A DNA stretch of 64,000 nt, taken from SZUA-584 sp041656035. GTDB lineage: Bacteria > Bacillota > Clostridia > Christensenellales > SZUA-584. The notes beneath the pieces are model-generated. The model had not been told where the DNA came from, ran no database searches, and was given only the letters and a program-made list of their open reading frames with translations. Shown here piece by piece: positions 1 through 8,726 of this stretch. The stretch lies in the NCBI GenBank assembly GCA_964586785.1, contig CAZPHS010000006.1:34122-98121 (forward strand). Reading direction: 5' to 3'. Position numbers and translations under genes: made by a program. Numbering within the stretch: the first letter of the stretch is position 1; the number at the start of each line of letters is the position of its first letter.

Positions 1-1212
1 ATAGCCGGAAATAAAAAGATATCTTTTACCGATGATGAGACGCGGGAGCTTTTAAAGCTTATAAAAAATGAAGACCCTCTCTGGGAGGTGCTGTTTAACT
101 GCTATAACGTGAAAAAGATTAATCCCGTAGGCTTTTTGAAAAGTGAAACGTTTCTGCATATGCTTAAACAAATATGTGAGGAAAAATACCCGTATGCGGG
201 CTTTTCGGATTTGTTTTATACCGTGCGCTCCGTTATACTGCCGCTTATTTTCTTAATGGGACAGAAAATACCGTACGCGGATATATATCATTCCATAACC
301 GCGGGCTACAGCGGCATATTAGGGTCTATGGGCGCGTGGAAGTATAACAAGCCGTATATTGTGACGGAACACGGTATTTATACGCGGGAACGTGAGGAGG
401 AAATACTCAGGTCGAAATGGGTTGTGCCGTACTTTAAGGATATGTGGATTTCTTTCTTTTATATGCTGTCAAGATGCGCGTACGAAAACGCGGATATCGT
501 TACCTCATTGTACGAGCGCGCCAGAACGACACAGATTGAGCTTGGCTGCAGTCCGGATAAGTGTCATGTAATAAGCAATGGCGTTAATTGTGACGATTAT
601 ATGTCTATACCAAAAAAGAAGCCTAACGGCTATATAGACATTGGAGCTATTGTGCGAATATTTCCTATAAAAGATATCAAAACGATGATATATTCTTTCT
701 CCGAGCTAAAGCACGATATAGCAAACGCGAGGCTGCATATATTGGGCGATGTAGACGATGAAGAGTATAACGCCGAATGCTTGGACCTTGCCGGACAGCT
801 TGGCGTTAAGGATATATATTTTAAGGGAAATACCGACGTTAAAAAATACATGCGGAAGCTTGACTTTACTATGCTTTCCAGCATATCGGAGGCGCAGCCT
901 TTGGCGGTGCTAGAATCCATGGCGGCAGGAAGACCTTGCGTTGTAACGGATGTCGGTTCATGTCGTGAACTGGTGGAAGGGCGGGCGGATGATTTGCTGG
1001 GCGGCGCGGGGATTTGTGTTCCGCCTATGAACAAGGTGGCGCTTATCGACGCGATGTCGCGTCTTTGCAGGGACGAACAATTGCGGGCGCAAATGGGAGA
1101 AGTGGGCAAAAAGCGCGCGGTAAGTTATTATAATTACGCCGCAATGATAAAAAACTATAAAGATTTATACGAAAGGATATTGGTAAAATGGCAGGCATTG
1201 GCTTCGAGCTAA
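1..1212 (+). CDS. pelF: PelF-type GT4 glycosyltransferase (5' end outside window)
   Basis: The reading frame is open from base 1 with no start in context, so the N-terminus lies upstream; the ATG at 88 is internal. The protein is a GT-B fold, GT4-family glycosyltransferase. A nucleotide-sugar binding half carries the segment VIGNGV-like 'VISNGVNCDDY', and the C-terminal half has the EX7E signature in SEAQPLAVLE followed by SMAAGRPCV. PelF proteins use UDP-sugars in the cytosol to polymerise the Pel exopolysaccharide (known for the family). The assignment rests on this signature and on the overlapping pelG: the pelG start lies 25 nt inside this gene. The upstream Pel genes (pelD, pelE, pelA-like) would be expected just outside the window, which I cannot see. 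Another GT4 enzyme of a capsule locus is the only realistic alternative. Confidence 0.85.
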   Translation: MAGNKKISFTDDETRELLKLIKNEDPLWEVLFNCYNVKKINPVGFLKSETFLHMLKQICEEKYPYAGFSDLFYTVRSVILPLIFLMGQKIPYADIYHSITAGYSGILGSMGAWKYNKPYIVTEHGIYTREREEEILRSKWVVPYFKDMWISFFYMLSRCAYENADIVTSLYERARTTQIELGCSPDKCHVISNGVNCDDYMSIPKKKPNGYIDIGAIVRIFPIKDIKTMIYSFSELKHDIANARLHILGDVDDEEYNAECLDLAGQLGVKDIYFKGNTDVKKYMRKLDFTMLSSISEAQPLAVLESMAAGRPCVVTDVGSCRELVEGRADDLLGGAGICVPPMNKVALIDAMSRLCRDEQLRAQMGEVGKKRAVSYYNYAAMIKNYKDLYERILVKWQALASS

Positions 1213-2690
1213 AGAAGCTGTTTGCGCGTAAAGGCGTATTGGCAACTTTAAGGGCATATGGATACGCCGGCATTGTTTGCACCGGACCTATGCTTTTAGG
1301 CGTCGCTTTGCTTATAAGCGTGCGCATGATTGCCGCATGGGGAGGCGCCAGTAATCTGGAACAGGATTTGCTTGTGGCAATGTTTACTTATGTGCTGTTG
1401 GCTTCGCTTACCGTAACCAGCGTCATATCGATGATAACCACACGTTTTATCGCCGATACGATGTATATGGGCAAGCTTGAGTGGATATTGCCTTCCTACT
1501 ACGGCAGCGCTTCCATTCTTCTTGTTTTAGGCGGAATAGGCTTTGGAACTTTCCTGTTGTTTTCGGGCGTTGATACCGTTTATCAGATACTATGCCTGGT
1601 ATTTTTCTGCGAGCTGGTTGTTGTGTGGACGCAGATTAATTATATAACCGCGATAAAAGACTACCGCAGAATAATGCTGTTGTTTTTAGCCGGTATTGCG
1701 AGCGCGATATTGTGCGGAATTATTTTTGTGTTAATGAAAATGGAAATAATAAGCGCGCTCCTTTTAGCGGCCTGTATAGGTTACGGTATTATGATGGCGG
1801 GTTATACTGTGGTTCTGCACAAATACTTTCCGAGAGGGCAAGGCAGCGCTTTTCGGTTTTTAGAATGGTTTGACAGGTATCCGTCGCTTGCGGCGGTCGG
1901 CTTTTTTATAACGGCCGGCTTGTTTGCGCATTTGGTGATTATATGGTTCGGTCCCATAGGCGTTAAGGTGCAGGGCTTGTTTTACGGCGCTCCGCAATAC
2001 GATATTCCCGCTTTGATGGCTTTTTTGTCGGTGTTGTATACCACAATTAATTATACCACGTCGGTTGAGGTTAATTTTTATCCAAGGTACAAGCAGTATT
2101 TCGCGCTTCTAAATTACGGCGGCTCTATAAAACATGTCGATATAGCCGAAAAAGAAATGCTTACTGTTTTAAGGCATGAACTTAATTATCTCGCGCAAAA
2201 GCAGCTTGTTATGGCGGTGCTGTTTATTATTATAGGAGGGCCGCTGCTTTTGTCTTTAAACCTTGGGTTTACCGAAAATATGCTGGGAACGTTCCGTACT
2301 TTATGCATCGGCTACGGCATGTACGCCATAGCGAACAGCATAATGCTCTCGCTGCTGTATTTTGCGGACAACGCGGGGGCGCTGTGGACATCTTTTGTTT
2401 TTATGGTTGTCAGCGTGTCGGGAACCGTGCTGTTATTATACGGAAATCAAAATTTTTACGGGTTCGGTTTTTTGATTGGCGCGGGATTGATGTATCTTAT
2501 ATCGTGGCTGCGTCTTGCGCATTTTACAAAAAAGATACAGTATCATATTTTATGCACACAGCCTGTATTGATGGAAATGAAAAGGGGTGTGCTTACCGCT
2601 TTAAGTCAAAGGCTTGCGGCGAAAGCGGATAAAAAACTGCGGACAAGGGAACCCGGGGGCGAGAGTGAAAGCGAAAGCGCCACAATGTGA
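1188..2690 (+). CDS. pelG: PelG-type polysaccharide export membrane protein
   Basis: A 500-residue polytopic membrane protein with about 12 hydrophobic segments. Its N-terminus, MAGIGFELKKLF, is the characteristic opening of PelG. PelG is an inner-membrane MATE/Wzx-like protein that works with PelF to move the growing Pel polymer across the cytoplasmic membrane (family knowledge). The ATG at 1188 is preceded by GAAAGGAT and overlaps the end of pelF by 25 nt, which indicates translational coupling. The C-terminus is a short charged cytosolic tail. The next gene starts 25 nt after the stop. The length matches the usual size of the family. Confidence 0.9.
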   Translation: MAGIGFELKKLFARKGVLATLRAYGYAGIVCTGPMLLGVALLISVRMIAAWGGASNLEQDLLVAMFTYVLLASLTVTSVISMITTRFIADTMYMGKLEWILPSYYGSASILLVLGGIGFGTFLLFSGVDTVYQILCLVFFCELVVVWTQINYITAIKDYRRIMLLFLAGIASAILCGIIFVLMKMEIISALLLAACIGYGIMMAGYTVVLHKYFPRGQGSAFRFLEWFDRYPSLAAVGFFITAGLFAHLVIIWFGPIGVKVQGLFYGAPQYDIPALMAFLSVLYTTINYTTSVEVNFYPRYKQYFALLNYGGSIKHVDIAEKEMLTVLRHELNYLAQKQLVMAVLFIIIGGPLLLSLNLGFTENMLGTFRTLCIGYGMYAIANSIMLSLLYFADNAGALWTSFVFMVVSVSGTVLLLYGNQNFYGFGFLIGAGLMYLISWLRLAHFTKKIQYHILCTQPVLMEMKRGVLTALSQRLAAKADKKLRTREPGGESESESATM

Positions 2691-2715
2691 GTTACGAATA
2701 AAGGAGATGGTTTTT

Positions 2716-4509
2716 GTGCGTAAAAGGGCTTTATTAAAAAAATCGGCAATAAGAAGGGCGGCGGCTTTACTGGTGCTGTTTTGCATCGGTTTATCGGGCT
2801 GCGGCCTTAATGACGGTGCATATATACCAAAAGAAGGCGAGAGCGTAAATGTTGAGAAAATCCCCACGCCCGATATAAACGGAACAAACATATACGACAA
2901 AAATTCCGTTTATATGTATGATGATGAGGAATCTGTTGTAACGATGTATCTTACGGTGCGAAAGGGCAGTAAATCCGAAGGCGCGAACCATACGTGGGAA
3001 GAAGTAAACACGTATTCAAAGTACGATTATGAAAACATGGGTATAGACCGTTATAAAGTGGAAGCGCTGCTTCAGGTTGGCGACGAGGACGGCCCCGCCG
3101 CGGGAGAATTGGGGTTTGGCTCAAAAGTGCCTAACGCGCTTGTGCAGATAAGAGGCTGGAGCACGTCGAGGCATACGCAAAAATCATATAAAATAACGCT
3201 TAGAGAAAATGCCGGCGAATGGCGCGACCAGCGCACTATATCGCTTAATAAGCATGTGTATGACGGTTTGCGTTTCCGGAATAAGTTTTGTTTCGATTTG
3301 ATAAAGCAAATTCCCGATATGATAAGCTTAAGGACGCAGTTTGTCCATCTTTACGTTAAGGATGAAACAAAAGAAGCGCCCGATAAAGGGTTTGTGGATT
3401 ACGGTCTGTTCACGCAGGTGGAACAGCCAAACACAAGGTTTTTAAGAAACCATGGATTGGATACCGGAGCGCATTTTTACAAGATAAATTACTTTGAGTT
3501 TTTCCGTTATGAAGACGTTATTAAACTCGAGAGCGACCCGACGTTCAATAAGGCGGAATTTGAAAAGATTTTGGAGACGAAAGGAAATAACGACCACTCG
3601 AAATTAATAAAAATGCTTGAGGATTTAAACGATTATTCAAAGCCTATTGAGCCCATATTTGAAAAGTATTTTAACGCGGATAATTACTTTACATGGCTGG
3701 CGTTTAATATACTTACCGGCAATTACGACACGCAGAGCAGAAACTTTTATTTGTACAGCCCTTTAAACAGCGATACATGGTACTTTATAGCATGGGACTG
3801 TGACGACGCTTTCAGGAGACAGGAGAGCGTCCTGGGCTATAAAAGCGATTTTGGTTTTGAAGCGGGCATTTCAAATTATTGGGGCGCCGTGCTTCATAAC
3901 AGGGTTTTGCGCCAGGAAAAATACCGTAAAATGCTTGACGATAAAATAAATGAAATGAGAGAATACTTATCGGCCGACAGGATAAACGCAATGGCGGAAA
4001 AGTACCGGGCTGTTGTTGAACCATATGTTTACTCTGCGCCCGACGTGATGTACGCCCGGCTGACGCGCGATAAGTACGACCATGTCGCCAAAACGCTGGC
4101 GGACGAGGTGGAGCTTAGCTATCAAATGTACCTTGAAGATTTGAAGAAGCCGAGGCCATTTTATTTGGACGTGCCCTTGGCGGAGGACGGCGGTATTTAT
4201 TATAGATGGGATATCGCTTTTGCGGAGCAGGAAAGTAAAATAACATATTGCTTTGAATTGGCGAGAGACCATTTGTTTGAGGATATGATTCATAAAGAGG
4301 ACGGATTGTTATTCCCTGAAATCACTCTTGGTAATCTTAAACCCGGGAAGTATTTTTTCAGGGTATACGCGACTAATGACGACGGATATACTCAGCCCGC
4401 GATGACGTATTACGTAAGCGCGGATTATATTAAACATTTTGGCGTTCAGTGTTTTTACGTGCTTGAAAACGGGGAAGTGGAGCAGGAGGAGACGGTTGAT
4501 GCAGGCTGA
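2716..4509 (+). CDS. CotH-like protein kinase, predicted lipoprotein
   Basis: Predicted protein of 597 residues. I chose the GTG at 2716 because AAGGAG at 2701-2706 gives 9 nt spacing; the in-frame ATG at 2707 abuts the SD. The N-terminus has a lipoprotein signal with lipobox GLSGC (Cys29), so the protein should sit on the outer face of the membrane. The centre carries CotH-family features: the GLFTQVEQP segment (ATP-binding Glu), an N-Y-D-T-QSRNFYLY motif and the metal-binding WDCDDAF. A C-terminal beta-rich domain (about residues 500-590) resembles fibronectin-like folds. CotH of Bacillus phosphorylates spore coat proteins; here the gene lies inside an exopolysaccharide operon, so a spore role is not implied. 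The substrate is unknown. It overlaps the next gene by 11 nt. Confidence 0.85.
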   Translation: MRKRALLKKSAIRRAAALLVLFCIGLSGCGLNDGAYIPKEGESVNVEKIPTPDINGTNIYDKNSVYMYDDEESVVTMYLTVRKGSKSEGANHTWEEVNTYSKYDYENMGIDRYKVEALLQVGDEDGPAAGELGFGSKVPNALVQIRGWSTSRHTQKSYKITLRENAGEWRDQRTISLNKHVYDGLRFRNKFCFDLIKQIPDMISLRTQFVHLYVKDETKEAPDKGFVDYGLFTQVEQPNTRFLRNHGLDTGAHFYKINYFEFFRYEDVIKLESDPTFNKAEFEKILETKGNNDHSKLIKMLEDLNDYSKPIEPIFEKYFNADNYFTWLAFNILTGNYDTQSRNFYLYSPLNSDTWYFIAWDCDDAFRRQESVLGYKSDFGFEAGISNYWGAVLHNRVLRQEKYRKMLDDKINEMREYLSADRINAMAEKYRAVVEPYVYSAPDVMYARLTRDKYDHVAKTLADEVELSYQMYLEDLKKPRPFYLDVPLAEDGGIYYRWDIAFAEQESKITYCFELARDHLFEDMIHKEDGLLFPEITLGNLKPGKYFFRVYATNDDGYTQPAMTYYVSADYIKHFGVQCFYVLENGEVEQEETVDAG

Positions 4510-5227
4510 TATACAATACGACGACGGCTTGGTATTTCGTCACGAGCTTAAATATTTGATAACCCCCGGTGATGCGCGAATATTAAAACAGCGGCTTGGC
4601 GCGCTTTTAAGCCGGGATGAAAATGTTGATAAGTCCGGCGCTTATAAGGTTAGAAGCGTTTATTTTGACGATTACAATAACAGCGCGTATGAAGAAAAAA
4701 TGATGGGAGTAGCTTCGCGTAAAAAATACCGTATAAGGGTATATAACGACAGCGACGCGATAATCAATTTGGAGCGCAAGACAAAACGCGGCAGGTATGT
4801 TTCAAAACAGCACGCGAGCCTATCCCGCGGGGAAGCGCAAATGATTCTAAGCGGCGATTGCGGATTTTTGCTTAAAAACCCTCAGCGGCTTTGCGGGGAA
4901 TTTTATTATGAATACATAACAAAAATACTGCGGCCGCGGGTTATAGTCGATTATGACAGAGAGCCTTATGTATGCGCCCTCGGCGATGTGCGAATCACTT
5001 TTGATATAGATGTACGCGCCGCTTTGCTTAAGTTTGACTTATTCGACTCAAAGCTGCCGGCAATAAATGTGCTGGACCCGGGGCAGATTATTATGGAAGT
5101 TAAATATACGGAGTTTTTGCCCGCGCTTATAAGAAAGATTCTGCCCCAAAGGACAAAACAAGCGCTCGCGGTGTCAAAATACGTTTTAGGATGCGATAAA
5201 ACCGCATTTTTATCTAGGAATTTATAA
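4499..5227 (+). CDS. VTC-domain polyphosphate polymerase-like protein
   Basis: Protein of 242 residues that is almost entirely a VTC domain. Visible family motifs are FRHELKYLI near the N-terminus, RSVYFDDY, KYRIRVYN, the basic LERKTKRGRYVSKQ strand and a late acidic/basic IIMEVKY. In yeast Vtc4 this tunnel-shaped domain makes polyphosphate from ATP; many bacterial homologues are uncharacterised. The start at ATG 4499 has AGGAGG at 4484-4489 and overlaps the end of the CotH-like gene. There is no signal peptide, so the protein is cytosolic and may need a membrane partner. The DUF4956 protein next door is the obvious candidate because the two families often sit together (inference). Confidence 0.87.
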   Translation: MQADIQYDDGLVFRHELKYLITPGDARILKQRLGALLSRDENVDKSGAYKVRSVYFDDYNNSAYEEKMMGVASRKKYRIRVYNDSDAIINLERKTKRGRYVSKQHASLSRGEAQMILSGDCGFLLKNPQRLCGEFYYEYITKILRPRVIVDYDREPYVCALGDVRITFDIDVRAALLKFDLFDSKLPAINVLDPGQIIMEVKYTEFLPALIRKILPQRTKQALAVSKYVLGCDKTAFLSRNL

Positions 5228-5241
5228 TTAAACGAGGTGAT

Positions 5242-5934
5242 ATGATGGATTCAGTCAGTGTACAGGATGTAATAAAACGCTCTTTTTTGGAATCGGAATT
5301 GTTTGGAGACATGACATGGGAAAGAATTGTACAAATAATTATTTCGCTGTGTATTTCGCTAGCGGTGGGTTTAATCATTTATTTGATTTATAAGAAAACG
5401 TACCGCGGGGTGGTATACAGCCAAACTTTTGGGTTAACCCTTGTCGGGATGTGTGTATTAACCTGCATGGTTACGCTCGCAATCAGTACGAATGTGGTGC
5501 TCTCTTTAGGTATGGTAGGCGCTTTAAGCATAGTGCGTTACCGCACGGCCATAAAAGAACCGATGGATTTGCTGTTTATTTTCTGGACAATAACAGCCGG
5601 TATTACTATAGGCGCGTATATGTACTGGCTGGTAGTGGCGGCGTCTATAGTAATGACTTTTTTGATAATATTGCTTGGACGCAAAAAGTTTGGCAAGCAG
5701 GTTTTTATAATGATTGTGCATTACACGGGCGATGATATAGGCGATGAAATACGCAAGATACTGTCGAAAATAAAATATATAATAAGATCAAAGACAATGC
5801 GCAAGGATACCACCGAGCTTGCCGTGGAATTATACGCGAGGAAGGACAATCTGGTTTTCGCGGAAAGAATCCGCGAACTTGGTAACGTGGACGACGTCTC
5901 GCTGGTACAATATAACGGAGAGTATAATGGCTAA
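5242..5934 (+). CDS. DUF4956 integral membrane protein
   Basis: Protein of 230 residues with about four hydrophobic segments between residues 25 and 145, then a soluble C-terminal domain of about 80 residues. The loop GALSIVRYRTAIKEPMDL between membrane segments is the hallmark of DUF4956. The function is not established; the family is repeatedly found beside VTC-domain genes, and I infer a membrane partner or channel for that enzyme. The SD GAGGTGA lies just before tandem ATGs at 5242 and 5245. The gap to the VTC gene is 14 nt, and the stop overlaps the start of the next gene by 8 nt, so the genes are co-transcribed. Confidence 0.85.
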   Translation: MMDSVSVQDVIKRSFLESELFGDMTWERIVQIIISLCISLAVGLIIYLIYKKTYRGVVYSQTFGLTLVGMCVLTCMVTLAISTNVVLSLGMVGALSIVRYRTAIKEPMDLLFIFWTITAGITIGAYMYWLVVAASIVMTFLIILLGRKKFGKQVFIMIVHYTGDDIGDEIRKILSKIKYIIRSKTMRKDTTELAVELYARKDNLVFAERIRELGNVDDVSLVQYNGEYNG

Positions 5935-7297
5935 CAGGCTGTTCCTGCTTATGCTTATGCTTGGCATATTCTCATCCAATACGCAGGTGACGGCATACAG
6001 ACCGGAAAGCACGGACGAGGTTTTGCGCAATCCAATGGTTGGGTTCGCGCCGAGTTCCGATTATTATGATTTAGTCAAAAGCGACGTTGTTGATTGTACG
6101 CTTGTTTATGTTGACGTCACCTGGCGGGAGCTTGAGCCCCAAAAAGGCTTTTATGATTTTGCGTCTATAGAATCCGATAACTATATTGACGAGTGGCGCG
6201 CTCTTGGCAAGCGGGTTGTGTTTCGTTTTGTCTGTGACTATCCGGAGGACGAGAAGCACATGGATATACCCGACTGGCTGTATGAGGAGACGGGCGGGGA
6301 CGGCGACTGGTACGATATATCCTACGGCAAGGGGTATTCTCCCAATTACGAAAACGAAGCGTTTATAAGCTACCATGAAAAGGCCGTTAACGCTTTGGGA
6401 GAGCGTTACGGAAAGGATGATTTCTTCTGTTATATAGAGCTTGGCAGCTTAGGACATTGGGGGGAATGGCACACAAAGTACAGCGCCGGAATAAGGCGGC
6501 TGCCTCTTGAGGATATAAGGGAGAAATATATACTGCCGTATATTGAAAGCTTCCCAAACTCCATGATATTGATGCGAAGGCCGTTTAACGCGGCGAAGAA
6601 ATATAATTTTGGCATTTTTAATGATATGGCGGGCGATAAAGAAGATACCGAGGAATGGCTCGATTGGATAAGCAACGGCGGTGATTATAACCAGACAAAA
6701 GAGAAGGACGCGCTTTCCGCAATGCCGAACGCCTGGATGATATCGCCCATAGGCGGAGAGTTTACCAGTTCTGTTTCGATGAAACAGCTTCTTGCGGACG
6801 ATGTGGAACTAACTCTTGATCTTATTAAGCGCTCGCACATGTCTTTTATAGGTCCTAAATGTCCTTCGGGACAGGCTTTGAAATATACCGAAGCAATAGA
6901 TAAAGTGAAACGATTATTAGGATACCGGCTGCGGATAAAAGAGGCCGTATTGATGCGGTTCCCGTTAAGCAAGGAGTTAAAAGTAAATATATACTGGGTA
7001 AACGACGGTAACGCTCCGTGTTATAAAAACTGGGAAGTGTATCTATACTTTTTCGACAGCCAAGGCTCTTTAGTATTAAAAGCTCCTATAGACATATCGC
7101 TTAATGCCATAATTGATGATAATCCCGTGAAAAGCACGACGAGCGTAAATATTGATGATATTCCCGTTGGAGTTTACGATGTGTGCGCTACAATAATAGA
7201 CCCCATGACGGACAGCCCGGGCATATCGCTGGCCAATAAGGTTCAGACGGAAGATAGGGTTTATCTTATTGGCAAATGGCAAAAAGAACAAAAATAA
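5927..7297 (+). CDS. Secreted DUF4832/DUF4874-type putative glycoside hydrolase
   Basis: Protein of 456 residues starting at ATG 5927 (SD ACGGAGAG), overlapping the DUF4956 stop. The first ~22 residues form a hydrophobic signal sequence. An N-terminal TIM-barrel region (to about residue 320) contains DVTWRELEPQKGFYDF, the usual opening of DUF4874, and a possible catalytic YIELGSLGHWGEWH segment. A C-terminal beta-sandwich (about 335-450) with VNIYWVNDGNAPCYKNWEV matches DUF4832. The family is regarded as glycosidase-like but is poorly characterised. In this operon it may trim or process the exported polymer, the role played by the hydrolase domain of PelA in Pel systems (inference). The last gene of the cluster; galE converges on it. 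Confidence 0.8.
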   Translation: MANRLFLLMLMLGIFSSNTQVTAYRPESTDEVLRNPMVGFAPSSDYYDLVKSDVVDCTLVYVDVTWRELEPQKGFYDFASIESDNYIDEWRALGKRVVFRFVCDYPEDEKHMDIPDWLYEETGGDGDWYDISYGKGYSPNYENEAFISYHEKAVNALGERYGKDDFFCYIELGSLGHWGEWHTKYSAGIRRLPLEDIREKYILPYIESFPNSMILMRRPFNAAKKYNFGIFNDMAGDKEDTEEWLDWISNGGDYNQTKEKDALSAMPNAWMISPIGGEFTSSVSMKQLLADDVELTLDLIKRSHMSFIGPKCPSGQALKYTEAIDKVKRLLGYRLRIKEAVLMRFPLSKELKVNIYWVNDGNAPCYKNWEVYLYFFDSQGSLVLKAPIDISLNAIIDDNPVKSTTSVNIDDIPVGVYDVCATIIDPMTDSPGISLANKVQTEDRVYLIGKWQKEQK

Positions 7298-7342
7298 AAT
7301 TATTTCGCTTAAGCCCGTTAGCGTTTACATAGGAGAAATATA

Positions 7343-8359
7343 TTAGATTGATTTTGCGTCGGCGGCGGAGCATCTGTAAAGCTCAAACCGCCAGGCATCC
7401 CGGCACATTTGTTTAATATCCCGTTTTGCCGAAAAACCAAGCTCGTCCTTTGCCTTTGCAACGCCGGCATAGCTTTCGGCCACGTCTCCCGGTCTGCGCG
7501 CCATAATTTTGTACGGTATTTTAATATTATTGACTTCTTCAAAGGTTTTTACAAGCTGGAGTACGGAAACGCCTTTGCCCGTACCAAGATTATATATGTT
7601 TACGCCGCGGGAAAGATGCTTTAACGCGGCTATATGCCCCTCGGCCACATCCATAACATGAACGTAATCTCTTATGCCTGTACCGTCAACCGTCGGATAA
7701 TCATTTCCGAATATTGATAAGTATTTTTGTTTACCGCTCGCGACCTGCAGAATGTACGGTAAAAGATTATTCGGAATACCGTTGGGGGCTTCGCCTATAA
7801 TGCCGCTTTCGTGAGCGCCTATCGGGTTAAAATATCTTAAAAATGAAACCGATAAGCCAAGGCCCGCCCGCGAAATATCGGTTAAAATCCGTTCGCACAT
7901 GGATTTTGTTTCACCGTAAGGGTTTATTGAAGGCTTAAGCTCCATTGTTTCAACAAAAGGAGCTTTATTATCCCCGTATACGGTTGCGGAAGAAGAAAAA
8001 AGAAGCTTTTTTACGCCGTGCTTTATGCAGGCCCTGCTTATAACCAATGTCGCGATAAGATTGTTGTAATAATACTCATGCGGTTTTGACACCGATTCGC
8101 CGACGGCTTTATATCCCGCAAAATGAATTACGCCGTTAAGGCGATGGTTTTTAAATATAGCGTCAACCTTTTCCTCATCCGTCACATCCGTCTGATAAAA
8201 AATCACTTTTTTATTTGATATTTTTTCAATATTATAAATTGTGTCAACACTGCTGTTATAAAGGTTATCCGCAACAACAATTTTATGCCCCGCGTCAAGC
8301 AAGGCAACACAAGTGTGGGAACCGATATATCCGGCTCCGCCGGTAACTAAAATGTTCAT
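7343..8359 (-). CDS. galE: UDP-glucose/UDP-GlcNAc 4-epimerase
   Basis: Protein of 338 residues, the normal GalE length. The NAD-binding GGAGYIG motif is at residues 7-13, followed by the FSSSATVYG strand and the catalytic Tyr-Lys pair in NPYGETK. GalE interconverts UDP-Glc and UDP-Gal, and some members also interconvert UDP-GlcNAc and UDP-GalNAc. Pel polymer is rich in GalNAc, and Pel loci of other bacteria often carry an epimerase (PelX), so a precursor-supply role for the neighbouring cluster is plausible but inferred. The gene converges on the Pel-type operon with a gap of 45 bp, so it has its own promoter. Confidence 0.93.
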   Translation of the reverse strand: MNILVTGGAGYIGSHTCVALLDAGHKIVVADNLYNSSVDTIYNIEKISNKKVIFYQTDVTDEEKVDAIFKNHRLNGVIHFAGYKAVGESVSKPHEYYYNNLIATLVISRACIKHGVKKLLFSSSATVYGDNKAPFVETMELKPSINPYGETKSMCERILTDISRAGLGLSVSFLRYFNPIGAHESGIIGEAPNGIPNNLLPYILQVASGKQKYLSIFGNDYPTVDGTGIRDYVHVMDVAEGHIAALKHLSRGVNIYNLGTGKGVSVLQLVKTFEEVNNIKIPYKIMARRPGDVAESYAGVAKAKDELGFSAKRDIKQMCRDAWRFELYRCSAADAKSI

Positions 8360-8726
8360 ATTATATCCTCTTTATAATAAATAAACCGTATCAGTCAAGT
8401 AAAACAAAAAACGGCAAAAGTTTAACTACAGCAGTATATCATAATAGCTGAATAATTGCATAGTTAAATTATTTATCTGTAAAGCGGCTGCAGGACGCCT
8501 TTTGTAAACACGTATGCGCATACTGAATGTTTCCCGTAACGGCGATATAACATACTTATTTAAGCATATTATTATAAATAGATAATAGCCAAAATCGGTG
8601 CAGTCAAAAGGGCGTCTTAAGCAATTAATAAACAAAACAAGGCTTATCTTAAATCATGGCGGAATATTATCGTATGTTTAACTATATATTTATTAAAGAA
8701 ACAGTGCAAAAAGAGAGGGTATTATT
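8360..8726. other. AT-rich divergent intergenic region galE / sipL
   Basis: A 367 bp gene-free stretch between two divergently transcribed genes. It must hold the galE promoter (reading left) and the sipL promoter (reading right). I see no confident sigma-A promoter in front of sipL, which fits a sporulation sigma factor, but I cannot identify a convincing sigma-E site either. The SD AGAGAGGG lies at about 8710-8717. No RNA gene or repeat was recognised. Confidence 0.5.

Noticed and set aside
1188..2690. pelG read as a Wzx flippase of a capsule locus
   Set aside because: The MAGIGFELKKLF start and the overlap with a PelF-like enzyme match PelG better than Wzx.
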